From Microbacterium sp. NC79 (GTDB taxonomy: Bacteria > Actinomycetota > Actinomycetes > Actinomycetales > Microbacteriaceae): 64,000 nucleotides of DNA. The DNA lies in the NCBI RefSeq assembly GCF_019061125.1, contig NZ_JAHQYI010000001.1:930001-994000 (forward strand), given 5' to 3'. The position numbers and the translations under genes are program-made. This document shows positions 34,497-44,682 of the stretch, piece after piece (within the stretch, counting starts at the first letter, position 1; each line of letters starts with the position of its first letter). The notes below the pieces were generated by a model. That model was not told the origin of the DNA, did no database searches, and saw only the letters and a program-made list of their open reading frames with translations.

Positions 34497-36032
34497 TTGA
34501 CTAGCTACATCTTGCGGCGAATCGGGGTATCAATCCTGATTATTCTCGCCGCATCCTTCCTCATGTACACGCTTGTCGCGCTCGCACGTGACCCGCTGGA
34601 AGATCTTCGAACGAGTAACTCTCCCAACAAGGAGATGCTCATTGCCCAGCGCATCCAGTGGCTCGGCCTGGACGACCCGATTCCGGTTCGTTGGCTGAAC
34701 TGGGTTGGCGGCGCTGTCCAGTGCGTCGCGCCCGGCCTGCTGGCCTGTGACCTGGGCGTGACGATCAGCAACCAGTCGGTTGCCGTTCTTCTCGGCCGCG
34801 CTATGGGTGCCACGCTCCAGCTGGTGACCGCCGCGACAATTCTGGCGATCATCCTCGGAATCGCAGTCGGTATCATTTCGGCTCTGCGTCAGTACAGTGC
34901 CGTTGACTACACGTTTACGTTCGTCAGCTTCTTCTTGTATTCCCTGCCGTCGTTCCTGATGGCCGTTGTGCTCAAGGTCTTCTTGGCCATCGGATTTAAT
35001 AACTGGCTGCAATCGGGGCCATTTATTAGCTGGCCGGTGATCATCATTGGTGGCATCGTGGCGGGCCTGTTCTGGCAGGCGATTATTGGCGGTAAGAGGC
35101 AACGACGCCTCACTGTCTTCGCCGCATCGACGCTGGTGACCGGTGCCATGCTCTACGGCATGGGCGTCACCCAGTGGTTCCTCACGCCCGGCCTTGGTCC
35201 GATCCTGGCTCCGCTGCTGATCGCAGCGTTTGGTGCAGGAATGGTCATGTTGATCGCTGGTGCGCGGGCAACCTACGCCTGGAAGACGGCCGGTGTGACT
35301 GCCGCGATCATGATCGTGGCGTACTTCATCCTGATGCCGCTGTTGCCCAGCGTCACCGGAATTGGTGTTGTCGGCATTGCTGTTGCTGCGGCCGTTATCG
35401 GCGGCATCATCGGTTACATGCTGGGTGAACACGACCGGGGGCAGTCGGCGCGCATTGGCGTTCTGACGGCCTTGCTCGGCTACGGCGTTATTGTGCTTGA
35501 CCAGTTCATGACGCGTTGGCCGGAATACGTCAGTCAGGCTCGTGGCCGTCCGATCGCAACCGTAGGTTCTGCAACGCCGAACCTGCAGGGTGACTTCTGG
35601 ATTCACGGCATCGACACGTTCACGCACCTCTTGTTGCCGACAATTTCACTCATGCTGATCTCGTTCGCCGGCTACACGCGTTATGCGCGTGGTGGCATGC
35701 TCGAGACGCTGAACCAGGACTACATCCGCACGGCACGCGCTAAGGGTCTGCCGGAGCGCACGGTCGTTGTTCGTCACGCCTTCCGTAACTCCCTCATCCC
35801 GATCACCACGATCGTGGCGGCAGATGTCGGAGCGATTCTGGGTGGCGCCATCATCACGGAGCGCATCTTCGCGTTCAGCGGTATGGGCGCTTTGTTCAGT
35901 AAGGGGCTTGACGAATCTGACCCGAACCCGGTGATGGCGTACTTCCTGATCATTGCGATCTTCGCCATCCTGTTCAACTTCTTGGCAGACCTCGCCTACT
36001 CGGCGCTTGACCCGCGAGTGAGGGCAAAATAA
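34497..36032 (+). CDS. oligopeptide ABC transporter permease, DppB/OppB type (extended)
   Basis: 511 residues, longer than the usual 310-340. The family core is split: N-terminal helix and APGLLACDLGVTISNQ block, helices to about residue 160, then an insertion of about 150 residues with four or five extra helices (VTGAMLYGMGVTQWF to IIGYMLGEH), then the C-terminal EAA loop YIRTARAKGLPERTVVVRHAFRNSLIPI. Start is TTG at 34497, with AAGGGA upstream. A 7-codon open frame (34481-34504) overlaps it and may couple translation. Forms the channel with the next gene. Confidence 0.87.
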   Translation: MTSYILRRIGVSILIILAASFLMYTLVALARDPLEDLRTSNSPNKEMLIAQRIQWLGLDDPIPVRWLNWVGGAVQCVAPGLLACDLGVTISNQSVAVLLGRAMGATLQLVTAATILAIILGIAVGIISALRQYSAVDYTFTFVSFFLYSLPSFLMAVVLKVFLAIGFNNWLQSGPFISWPVIIIGGIVAGLFWQAIIGGKRQRRLTVFAASTLVTGAMLYGMGVTQWFLTPGLGPILAPLLIAAFGAGMVMLIAGARATYAWKTAGVTAAIMIVAYFILMPLLPSVTGIGVVGIAVAAAVIGGIIGYMLGEHDRGQSARIGVLTALLGYGVIVLDQFMTRWPEYVSQARGRPIATVGSATPNLQGDFWIHGIDTFTHLLLPTISLMLISFAGYTRYARGGMLETLNQDYIRTARAKGLPERTVVVRHAFRNSLIPITTIVAADVGAILGGAIITERIFAFSGMGALFSKGLDESDPNPVMAYFLIIAIFAILFNFLADLAYSALDPRVRAK

Positions 36033-37129
36033 TGGCTAATCTCGAACCCGGCGTACCCGCACAGACGGGGCCAGCGCCGACCGAAACTATTCGTCACCTC
36101 GGCGACGATAAGGGCGTCAGCCAGGGACGGCTTGTTTTCAAGCGCTTTGTTGGCCACAAGCCCGCCATGATCAGCTTCGTGCTGCTCGTGTTGATCATTG
36201 GCTTCGCCGTCACCGCTTCGGGGGCCTTCGGCATTCAGGGCTGGTGGAAGTGGACATACACAGAGCTGTTGCCGCCGGTAGAGCAGGGGCGTCCGACGCT
36301 CCAGCTGTGGCCGTTCTCTCTCGGTGAGCACCCCTTCGGTCAAGACACCGTTGGTAAGGACTACTTCGCGATGGTGATGCGTGGCGTCGTCAACTCGACG
36401 GTTGTCATGTTCATCCTCGGTGGCGTTGCAACCTTCATCGGTGTCGTCGTCGGATCGGTCGCAGGCTATTACCGTGGCTGGGTCGACGCCGTGCTTATGC
36501 GTCTCACCGACATTGTCATCATCATCCCGATCATCGTCATTGGCGCGGTTGTTGGTGCGGCAATGGGAGCACTCGGACCGGTCGTTCTTGCCCTGTTCCT
36601 CGGCTTCTTCGCCTGGACGGGTATGGCGCGACTCGTGCGTGCGGAATTCCTCTCGCTTCGCGAACGTGAGTTCGTGGAAGCGGCCCGCGTTGCTGGCGCA
36701 TCGGATGCTCGCATCATCTTCAAGCACATCCTGCCGAACGCCATGGGTATCGTCATCGTCTCCGCGACGCTGGCGATCGCTGCGGCCATTCTGTTGGAAA
36801 CGTCGCTGTCGTTCCTTGGTTACGGTATTCAGGCCCCCGACGTCTCGCTCGGTAGCTTGATCAGCCGTAACGAGTCGGCGTTCCAGACGCGTCCGTGGCT
36901 GTTCTGGTGGCCAGCCGTGTTCATCGTGCTGCTGTCGTTGCTCGTCAACTTCATTGGTGACGGCCTGCGCGACGCCTTTGACCCGCGTCAGAAGAACGTT
37001 GTCTTCCGTCGCGTCAAGGAGCTTCCGGCTGACGCTGCTGCTCCGACGGCAGCCGTCAGCATGGACGTCCCTGGTGGTCCGAGTGCCTCAGACACTCCGG
37101 CCGACGTGGAGCGCCGCGAAGGCCACTGA
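36032..37129 (+). CDS. oligopeptide ABC transporter permease, DppC/OppC type
   Basis: 365 residues, overlapping the previous stop by one base. A 45-residue cytoplasmic lead precedes the first helix (MISFVLLVLIIGFAVTASGA); HPFGQDTVGKDYFAMVMRG is the DppC motif and REFVEAARVAGASDARIIFKHILPN the EAA loop. The last 45 residues are Ala/Pro-rich and acidic. Followed by an opposite-strand gene rather than the ATPase. Confidence 0.88.
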   Translation: MANLEPGVPAQTGPAPTETIRHLGDDKGVSQGRLVFKRFVGHKPAMISFVLLVLIIGFAVTASGAFGIQGWWKWTYTELLPPVEQGRPTLQLWPFSLGEHPFGQDTVGKDYFAMVMRGVVNSTVVMFILGGVATFIGVVVGSVAGYYRGWVDAVLMRLTDIVIIIPIIVIGAVVGAAMGALGPVVLALFLGFFAWTGMARLVRAEFLSLREREFVEAARVAGASDARIIFKHILPNAMGIVIVSATLAIAAAILLETSLSFLGYGIQAPDVSLGSLISRNESAFQTRPWLFWWPAVFIVLLSLLVNFIGDGLRDAFDPRQKNVVFRRVKELPADAAAPTAAVSMDVPGGPSASDTPADVERREGH

Positions 37130-37136
37130 CATGTAC

Positions 37137-37742
37137 TCAGCTGAGGAAGAAGCCCGCCACAATTGCTGCGGCGAGCACCGTGAGAACGAGCAGGGGGAGC
37201 GGTTCGATGTTGCGTCGAACCGTGACCTCGCCCGCTTCGCCGATGGCGACGCGATCAGCGTTCTTCAGTTTCTCCCAACGCTCACGGATGACGATGGCCG
37301 CGTCGCCCGAGTCGGTTCCGATGAGATCAGCGTGCCGTGGCCGTTCGCCCGCCGCGCGCGTCTCACGGTTCGCGGCTCGGCGGCCGGCCGTGTAAGCCGT
37401 GACGAGTCCGGGCGCCGGAGCCGACCACGCCGTGAACTTCTTTCCCGGCGTGTAGAGCGTCAGCGCGTGCTTGGTATCAACCAGGATGAGCGCCACCCAC
37501 GGCACGAAAACGTGGTGCGTCACATTCTGGATCAGCACGCCCTCGTCGCTCACGGTGACATTCGGACGCCACAGCGCAAAGTACGCGTAAGCCACCAAGA
37601 AGACGCCGGTGGGGTAGACCCACGTCAGGCGCGAATCGCCGCTACTCGCCGCGATCACAATGAGCACGACGCTCAGAACCCACAGGATCACCGCCACAAT
37701 GCGGTTGAATTGGGAATGGACAGTCGTTTCATTGCTCTTCAC
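37137..37742 (-). CDS. PH-domain-like membrane protein, opposite strand inside the opp locus
   Basis: 201 residues from a GTG at 37742 with GAGAGGGG upstream; the frame is open to 37922 but would overlap the ATPase gene. Two helices near the N-terminus (VAVILWVLSVVLIVIAA and WVYPTGVFLVAYAYFAL), a soluble domain with the bacterial PH pattern (PNVTVSDEGVLIQNVTHHVFVPWVALILVDTKHALTLYTPGKKF), and a C-terminal helix ending GFFLS. Its stop lies 8 nt from that of the permease. It separates permease and ATPase genes of the importer and shares its promoter region with the ATPase gene. Confidence 0.7.
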   Translation of the reverse strand: MKSNETTVHSQFNRIVAVILWVLSVVLIVIAASSGDSRLTWVYPTGVFLVAYAYFALWRPNVTVSDEGVLIQNVTHHVFVPWVALILVDTKHALTLYTPGKKFTAWSAPAPGLVTAYTAGRRAANRETRAAGERPRHADLIGTDSGDAAIVIRERWEKLKNADRVAIGEAGEVTVRRNIEPLPLLVLTVLAAAIVAGFFLS

Positions 37743-37780
37743 ACTTCTATTTTCCCCTCTCGTATGGTGAGGAACACACG

Positions 37781-39547
37781 ATGAACATGCCAGAAGAACG
37801 AAAGCGCCGCGAAGGCGCGCCCCTTTTGGAAGTTGACGGACTCTCCGTTGACTTCGCTGTTGACAACTTTTGGGTGCCTGCAGCCAAGAAGCTGACCTAT
37901 GACGTGCGCCCAGGTGAAGCACTTGCGATCGTTGGTGAGTCTGGTTCCGGCAAGTCGGTGAGTTCGATGGCCCTGCTCGGCCTGCTCCCCAAGAACGCTC
38001 GCGTCACTGGTTCCGCTCGCCTCGATGGTCGCGAGATTCTGTCGCTGAAGGGCGACGATCTGCGCCGTATCCGCGGTCGCGAAATTGCCGTGATCTTCCA
38101 GGAGCCGATGACCGCGCTGAACCCCGTGTTCACGGTCGGCTTCCAGATCATTGAGACGCTCCGCATGCACTTCGGTATGACGCCGAGTGCGGCAAAGGCC
38201 CGCGCGCTCGAGCTGCTCGACATGGTTGACCTGCCCGACCCGCTTAAGGCGTTCAACTCCTACCCGCACCAGCTCTCTGGTGGCCAGCGTCAGCGCGCCA
38301 TGATCGCACAGTCGATCTCGTGTGACCCGAAGCTGCTGATCGCCGACGAGCCGACCACCGCGCTCGACGTGACGGTGCAGGCCGAGATCCTCGACCTGAT
38401 GCGTGATTTGCGACACCGCGTTGATGCCGCCATTCTGCTCATCACCCACGACATGGGCGTGGTGGCAGACCTCGCAGACGACATTGTCGTGATGCGCAAG
38501 GGTGAGATTGTGGAACGCGGAACCACGCAGTCGGTATTCGCGAACCCGCAGCACCCGTACACGCAACAGTTGTTGGCCGCCGTGCCGCGTTTGGGTGCTG
38601 GGCTCGATGGAGAACAGCGCATCGACACGACAGCGGCGCTCCGCGGCGACACCTCGGCGATCCGCATCGCTGAGGCTGCCGCTGAGGAAGACGCGCTGCG
38701 CGCCTCCAAGGGTGCCCCCGTTCTGGAGTTCAAGGACGTTGCCATCGACTACCCGAAGAAGGGCCGCGTGCCTGCCTTCCGCGCTGTCGAACACGCGACG
38801 TTCACGGTCTACCCCGGCGAAGTCACCGGCCTTGTCGGTGAGTCAGGCTCAGGTAAGTCGACGATGGGACGTGCAGCGATCGGTCTGCTCCCGATCGCCG
38901 AAGGTGAAGCGTCCGTCGTCGGTCACGACATCACGAACGCCAACCGCCGACTGCTCCGCGAGGTGCACAAAGACGTCGGTATCGTGTTCCAGGACCCCTC
39001 GTCATCGCTGAACCCACGTTTGCCGATTGGCCAGTCCATCGGTGAGCCGATGCTCCTTGCCGGCATCGCCAAGGGACGTGACCTTGATGTCAAGGTGCAG
39101 GAACTTCTCGATGCCGTTGAGCTTCCGCGCTCGTACCGCAACCGTTACCCGCACGAACTGTCTGGTGGTCAAAAGCAGCGTGTCGGTATTGCGCGCGCGC
39201 TGGCGCTGGAACCGAAGCTGCTGATCGCCGACGAGCCGACCTCGGCCCTCGACGTGTCGGTGCAGGCCACCGTGCTGAAGCTGCTGCGCACCCTGCAGAG
39301 CGAACTTGGCTTTGCGTGCCTGTTCATCAGTCACGACCTCGCCGTTGTTGATTCGCTTTCCGACCGCCTCATCGTGATGAACCACGGCGCGATCGTGGAG
39401 CAGGGCCCCACCGCCCAGGTGCTCAACGCTCCGAAGGACCCGTACACGCAGCGTCTCATCGCCGCGATTCCGGTTCCTGACCCTGGGGAGCAGAAGATCC
39501 GCCGTGATGCACGCGCGGCACTCCTGGCTTCCCAGCAGGCCAGCTAA
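37781..39547 (+). CDS. fused dual ABC ATPase (DppD-DppF/OppDF type)
   Basis: 588 residues. Domain 1: Walker A GESGSGKSVSSMA (near 55), signature LSGGQRQRA, Walker B LLIADEPTTALD. Domain 2: GESGSGKSTMGRA (near 360), LSGGQKQRV, LLIADEPTSALD. Each domain ends with the peptide-transporter tail (HPYTQQLLAAVPRLG and DPYTQRLIAAIPVPDPG). Energises the oligopeptide importer. Has its own likely -10 box (TATGGT near 37763) and GAGGAA ribosome-binding site because the PH-like gene interrupts the operon. A terminator follows. Confidence 0.9.
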   Translation: MNMPEERKRREGAPLLEVDGLSVDFAVDNFWVPAAKKLTYDVRPGEALAIVGESGSGKSVSSMALLGLLPKNARVTGSARLDGREILSLKGDDLRRIRGREIAVIFQEPMTALNPVFTVGFQIIETLRMHFGMTPSAAKARALELLDMVDLPDPLKAFNSYPHQLSGGQRQRAMIAQSISCDPKLLIADEPTTALDVTVQAEILDLMRDLRHRVDAAILLITHDMGVVADLADDIVVMRKGEIVERGTTQSVFANPQHPYTQQLLAAVPRLGAGLDGEQRIDTTAALRGDTSAIRIAEAAAEEDALRASKGAPVLEFKDVAIDYPKKGRVPAFRAVEHATFTVYPGEVTGLVGESGSGKSTMGRAAIGLLPIAEGEASVVGHDITNANRRLLREVHKDVGIVFQDPSSSLNPRLPIGQSIGEPMLLAGIAKGRDLDVKVQELLDAVELPRSYRNRYPHELSGGQKQRVGIARALALEPKLLIADEPTSALDVSVQATVLKLLRTLQSELGFACLFISHDLAVVDSLSDRLIVMNHGAIVEQGPTAQVLNAPKDPYTQRLIAAIPVPDPGEQKIRRDARAALLASQQAS

Positions 39548-39575
39548 GCGCGACGGAACAACGTCCACACCTGGC

Positions 39576-39613
39576 AAAGCCCCCGATGATCGGCCGGATC
39601 GTCGGGGGCTTTT
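39576..39613 (+). terminator. terminator after the oligopeptide ATPase gene
   Basis: AAAGCCCCCGA pairs with TCGGGGGCTTT and is followed by a T-run. Confidence 0.88.
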
Positions 39614-39624
39614 CCCATGTCGTG

Positions 39625-39630
39625 TAATAT
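39625..39630 (+). promoter_or_regulatory. -10 box TAATAT of typA
   Basis: The most AT-rich short stretch of the region, about 50 nt before the typA ATG; AAGGA serves as ribosome-binding site. Confidence 0.55.
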
Positions 39631-39678
39631 AGATAGGCCCCATTCCGGGCACAAATACCCAACGCAAGGACCCTCTCC

Positions 39679-41589
<1,911 letters not shown>

Positions 41590-41600
41590 GCGTTCGCCCT

Positions 41601-41640
41601 ACGCAACGTGCCCACGCCACATGGTGTGGGCACGTTGCGT
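41601..41640 (+). terminator. terminator after typA
   Basis: Perfect 15-bp stem ACGCAACGTGCCCAC with its complement, 10-nt loop, short T tail. Confidence 0.85.
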
Positions 41641-41661
41641 TTCAGTGCGAAGATAACTCTC

Positions 41662-42369
41662 GTGTCTGATTCCGATGTTGCTGAGGCCAACGCCCGCCGT
41701 GCGTGGCGCGATGCTATTGGTGTATCGCTCGCGACCGGTGCCTACGGTATTTCGTTTGGTGCGCTGGCCATGGGCAGCGGTCTCGATATTTGGCAGACCT
41801 GTGTGCTGAGCCTGCTGATGTTTACCGGCGGATCACAGTTCGCCTTTATCGGGGTGATCGGCACGGGCGGCCTGGCGGCAACGCCCGCCGCCATTGCGAG
41901 CTCCGCGCTTCTCGGTATCCGCAACCTGGCATACGGGATGCGTCTGTCGGCTCTCATCGGTGGCAGTAAAGCGAAGCGCATCGCGGCAGCCCACCTGACG
42001 ATCGACGAATCGACCGCTGTGGCGCTGGCTCAGCAGGACACCAGGTCGCGTCGTATTGGTTTCTGGGCCACGGGCATCGGAATTTTCATCGGATGGAACC
42101 TGATGACACTCCTCGGCGCCCTGCTTGGGGATGTGCTCGGCGACCCGCGTGCCTGGGGCCTTGATGCTGCCGCCGCGGCTGCTTTCGTCGCACTACTCTG
42201 GCCGCGTCTCAAGTCTCGCCAGGCCATCGCTGTTGGGGTGATGGCGGCTGTCGTCGCCACCGCTGTTACTCCCATCGTGATGCCGGGTGCTCCCGTGTTG
42301 ATCGCCGCGAGCGTCGCGGTCATTGTGGGATGGTTCAACCTCTTCGGGTCAAAGGAGGCTGTCGCATGA
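41662..42369 (+). CDS. azlC: AzlC family branched-chain amino acid exporter, large subunit
   Basis: 235 residues from a GTG. AzlC hallmarks: RDAIGVSLATGAYGISFGALAMGSGLDIWQTCVLSLLMFTGGSQFAFIGVI at the N-terminus, then NLAYGMRLSAL and HLTIDESTAVA. With AzlD it exports branched-chain amino acids or analogues. An earlier start at 41608 would lie inside the typA terminator and is rejected. Overlaps azlD by four bases. Confidence 0.88.
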   Translation: MSDSDVAEANARRAWRDAIGVSLATGAYGISFGALAMGSGLDIWQTCVLSLLMFTGGSQFAFIGVIGTGGLAATPAAIASSALLGIRNLAYGMRLSALIGGSKAKRIAAAHLTIDESTAVALAQQDTRSRRIGFWATGIGIFIGWNLMTLLGALLGDVLGDPRAWGLDAAAAAAFVALLWPRLKSRQAIAVGVMAAVVATAVTPIVMPGAPVLIAASVAVIVGWFNLFGSKEAVA

Positions 42370-42680
42370 CACTGTGGTCTGCCGTTCTCCTCGCGTGCGT
42401 TGCCTGCATGCTGCTCAAACTCGCCGGATACCTCACCCCAACGCACTGGCTGGAGGAGCCGCGTACTGCGCGCATCACCGACCTGCTCACGGTGGCGTTG
42501 CTTGCGGCGCTGATCGCGACACAAACGCTCGCGAAAGACCAAAGCATTGTGCTGGACGCGCGCATCCCCGCGGTTATCGTTGCCGCGATTTTGTTGAGCG
42601 TGCGCGCGCCCTTCTTGCTCGTCGTGCTCGCAGGTGCGGTCACGGCGGCGTTGTTGCGTCTGTGGGGCCTCGCCGCCTAA
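42366..42680 (+). CDS. azlD: AzlD family small subunit of the branched-chain amino acid exporter
   Basis: 104 residues, about four helices (LWSAVLLACVACMLLKLAG, ITDLLTVALLAALIATQ, AVIVAAILLSV, LLVVLAGAVTAALLRLWGLA). ATGA overlap with azlC. Works as obligate partner of AzlC by family. Confidence 0.87.
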   Translation: MTLWSAVLLACVACMLLKLAGYLTPTHWLEEPRTARITDLLTVALLAALIATQTLAKDQSIVLDARIPAVIVAAILLSVRAPFLLVVLAGAVTAALLRLWGLAA

Positions 42681-42708
42681 CGCTCGGCTCGCACCAAACC
42701 AGCGCGAG

Positions 42709-42714
42709 TACGAT
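42709..42714 (+). promoter_or_regulatory. -10 box TACGAT, leaderless
   Basis: Six nt (AGCGGG) before the GTG at 42721. Confidence 0.55.
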
Positions 42715-42720
42715 AGCGGG

Positions 42721-43092
42721 GTGCAGCTCTTCTCCCGCATTCTGACCTGGCTTATGGCAATCGCGCTCGGTGCTGTCTTTGGTGCAGCTGGAACCATTGG
42801 TTACGCCGCGATGCCCTTCGGGCTTCCGCTTGGTTTCGCCGTCGGAATCATCGGCTGCGCTGCCATCCTCGTCGCGATTCGGATGATCACGGAAGACCGC
42901 ATTGCCGTTGCTGCCGGAGGTCTCGGAATGATGGCAATGCTGCTCCTCTTTTCTGGTGTCGGCCCAGGCGGTTCTGTCGTGGTTCCGGATTCCATCCTGG
43001 GTGTGGTGTGGTCACTCAGCCTGACTGCGGTCATTGTGCTCATCGCTGTCTGGCCGGACGCGTCACGGCTTCGCACCCTCAACCCGAAGTAG
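42721..43092 (+). CDS. small membrane protein upstream of the ferredoxin gene
   Basis: 123 residues, four helices covering nearly the whole chain (ILTWLMAIALGAVFGAAGTIGYA, LGFAVGIIGCAAILVAI, IAVAAGGLGMMAMLLLFSGV, ILGVVWSLSLTAVIVLIAVW). No charged motif and no catalytic signature. It sits 9 nt before the ferredoxin gene but that gene has its own leaderless -10 box inside the end of this one. Possibly of the DUF6113 type; function unknown. Confidence 0.7.
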   Translation: MQLFSRILTWLMAIALGAVFGAAGTIGYAAMPFGLPLGFAVGIIGCAAILVAIRMITEDRIAVAAGGLGMMAMLLLFSGVGPGGSVVVPDSILGVVWSLSLTAVIVLIAVWPDASRLRTLNPK

Positions 43093-43095
43093 ACT
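43090..43095 (+). promoter_or_regulatory. -10 box TAGACT of the ferredoxin-dapC transcript
   Basis: Overlaps the stop codon of the upstream gene and lies 6 nt before the GTG at 43102. Confidence 0.6.
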
Positions 43096-43101
43096 GATCC
43101 T

Positions 43102-43419
43102 GTGACGTACGTAATTGCACTGCCGTGTGTAGACGTGAAAGACCGCGCCTGCATCGATGAATGCCCCGTTGACTGCATTTACGAGGGTGAGCGGATGCTC
43201 TACATCCATCCTGATGAGTGTGTTGACTGTGGTGCGTGCGAACCGGTGTGCCCGGTTGAGGCTATTTACTACGAAGACGACCTGCCGGAAGAATGGTCTG
43301 ACTACTACAAGGCGAACGTCGAATTCTTCGATGGCGTCGGATCTCCCGGTGGCGCCGCCAAGGTGGGTGTGATCCCGAAGGACCACCCCGTCGTTTCTGT
43401 GTTGCCGCCGCAGGCATGA
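43102..43419 (+). CDS. fdxA: 7Fe-8S/[3Fe-4S][4Fe-4S] ferredoxin
   Basis: 105 residues. Cluster ligands are seen in CVDVKDRACIDECPVDC and CVDCGACEPVCP, the FdxA/FdxC pattern in which the first cluster is of the 3Fe or 4Fe type; then AIYYEDDLPEEW and the acidic C-terminal part. Electron carrier in the cytoplasm. Directly followed by dapC with ATGA overlap, the same order as fdxC-dapC in mycobacteria. Confidence 0.93.
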   Translation: MTYVIALPCVDVKDRACIDECPVDCIYEGERMLYIHPDECVDCGACEPVCPVEAIYYEDDLPEEWSDYYKANVEFFDGVGSPGGAAKVGVIPKDHPVVSVLPPQA

Positions 43420-44525
43420 GCATCCGGGACCTCGCTGACTATCCGTGGGATGCTGTCGCGCCGCTCGCACAGCGCGCTCGCGAACACGCTGACGGCATCG
43501 TTGACCTCTCGATCGGTTCGCCCGTCGACCCCACACCTGTCGTCATTCGTGAAGCGCTTGCCGCAGCTACCGAGGCGCACGCCTACCCGCAGACTGTCGG
43601 CACGGTTCCGCTTCGCGAAGCGATCGTCGCCTGGTTCGAACGTCGGCGCGGTGTCACTGGACTGACTCCAGACAACGTGCTGCCCACGATCGGTTCGAAA
43701 GAACTCGTCGCGTTGCTGCCCACCCTGTTGGGTCTAGGGGAGGGCGATATTGTCGTGCACCCGCGCGCCGCCTACCCGACCTATGAGGTCGGTGCAGTTG
43801 TTGTCGGCGCGACACCCGTCGCGCAGGATAATCCGGCGCTGTGGCCGGACGGAACCAAGCTGATTTGGCTAAATTCACCTGGGAACCCCGATGGCCGGGT
43901 GTGGAGCGCCGCGGAGTTGCGCGTTGCTGTTGAGCGCGCGCGAGAGCTCGGCGCCGTCATTGCTGGCGATGAGTGCTATGCCGAGCTGGGGTGGGATGCG
44001 CCGTGGGATACCGAGGCGATTCCGTCGGTATTGGACCCGCGCGTGACGGGTGGCGACATCACGAACGTGCTGTCGGTGTACTCGTTGTCGAAGCAGTCAA
44101 ACCTGGCAGGCTACCGTGCGGCCTTCCTCGCGGGGGATTCTGCTCTCGTGGAGCGTTTGCTCACCGCGCGCAAGCACCTGGGCCTGATGTTGCCGTTGCC
44201 TGTGCAGCACGCCATGGCAGTGGCGTTGGCCGATGATGACCACGTCACGGAGCAGAAGGAGCGTTACCGTGCGCGCCGTGCGGTGTTGAAGCCGGCGCTG
44301 GAAGCGGCCGGGTTCCGCATTGACCGCAGCGAAGCCGGACTCTATCTGTGGGCCACCGAAGGGCGAGACGCCTGGGAGAGCATGGAACGTCTGGTGGGTC
44401 TGGGCATCCTGGCTGGCCCCGGCGTGTTCTACGGGCCGTCCTTTGCGCAGCATGTGCGGCTGTCACTCACCGCAACGGATGAGCGCATCGCGGCTGCGGC
44501 CGCGCGCCTCCGTCACGCTTCGTAG
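43416..44525 (+). CDS. dapC: succinyldiaminopimelate transaminase
   Basis: 369 residues of class I/II aminotransferase fold. Substrate-binding start LSIGSPVDPTPVVIREAL, the NSPGNPDGRVW block with the PLP-stacking Asn, GDECYAELGW with Asp/Tyr, and the PLP lysine in VYSLSKQSNLAGYR. It makes N-succinyl-LL-diaminopimelate in the lysine/peptidoglycan pathway, which agrees with dapD and dapE a few kb away. Start in an ATGA overlap with the ferredoxin gene. Confidence 0.9.
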   Translation: MSIRDLADYPWDAVAPLAQRAREHADGIVDLSIGSPVDPTPVVIREALAAATEAHAYPQTVGTVPLREAIVAWFERRRGVTGLTPDNVLPTIGSKELVALLPTLLGLGEGDIVVHPRAAYPTYEVGAVVVGATPVAQDNPALWPDGTKLIWLNSPGNPDGRVWSAAELRVAVERARELGAVIAGDECYAELGWDAPWDTEAIPSVLDPRVTGGDITNVLSVYSLSKQSNLAGYRAAFLAGDSALVERLLTARKHLGLMLPLPVQHAMAVALADDDHVTEQKERYRARRAVLKPALEAAGFRIDRSEAGLYLWATEGRDAWESMERLVGLGILAGPGVFYGPSFAQHVRLSLTATDERIAAAAARLRHAS

Positions 44526-44561
44526 GTGATCTCTATCGATTCGCGCGATCCTTTGCGGCGG

Positions 44562-44591
44562 TCAACAGTACTCTCTGACTCCTACTAGGCT
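44562..44591 (+). promoter_or_regulatory. promoter TCAACA-18-TAGGCT of gltA
   Basis: -35 TCAACA (44562-44567), -10 TAGGCT (44586-44591); a leader of about 85 nt with AAGGAGG before the GTG. Confidence 0.5.
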
Positions 44592-44682
44592 GTAAATGTG
44601 TGGCTTCCATGTGAAGCCCCGACCGACCGCGTCACCGCGCGGCGAATACGACTCTCGTCGATACAGATCGCAAGGAGGCACC

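Noticed and set aside
34530..35627. 365-codon open frame opposite the extended permease
   Set aside because: Polar, low-complexity antisense translation of membrane helices.
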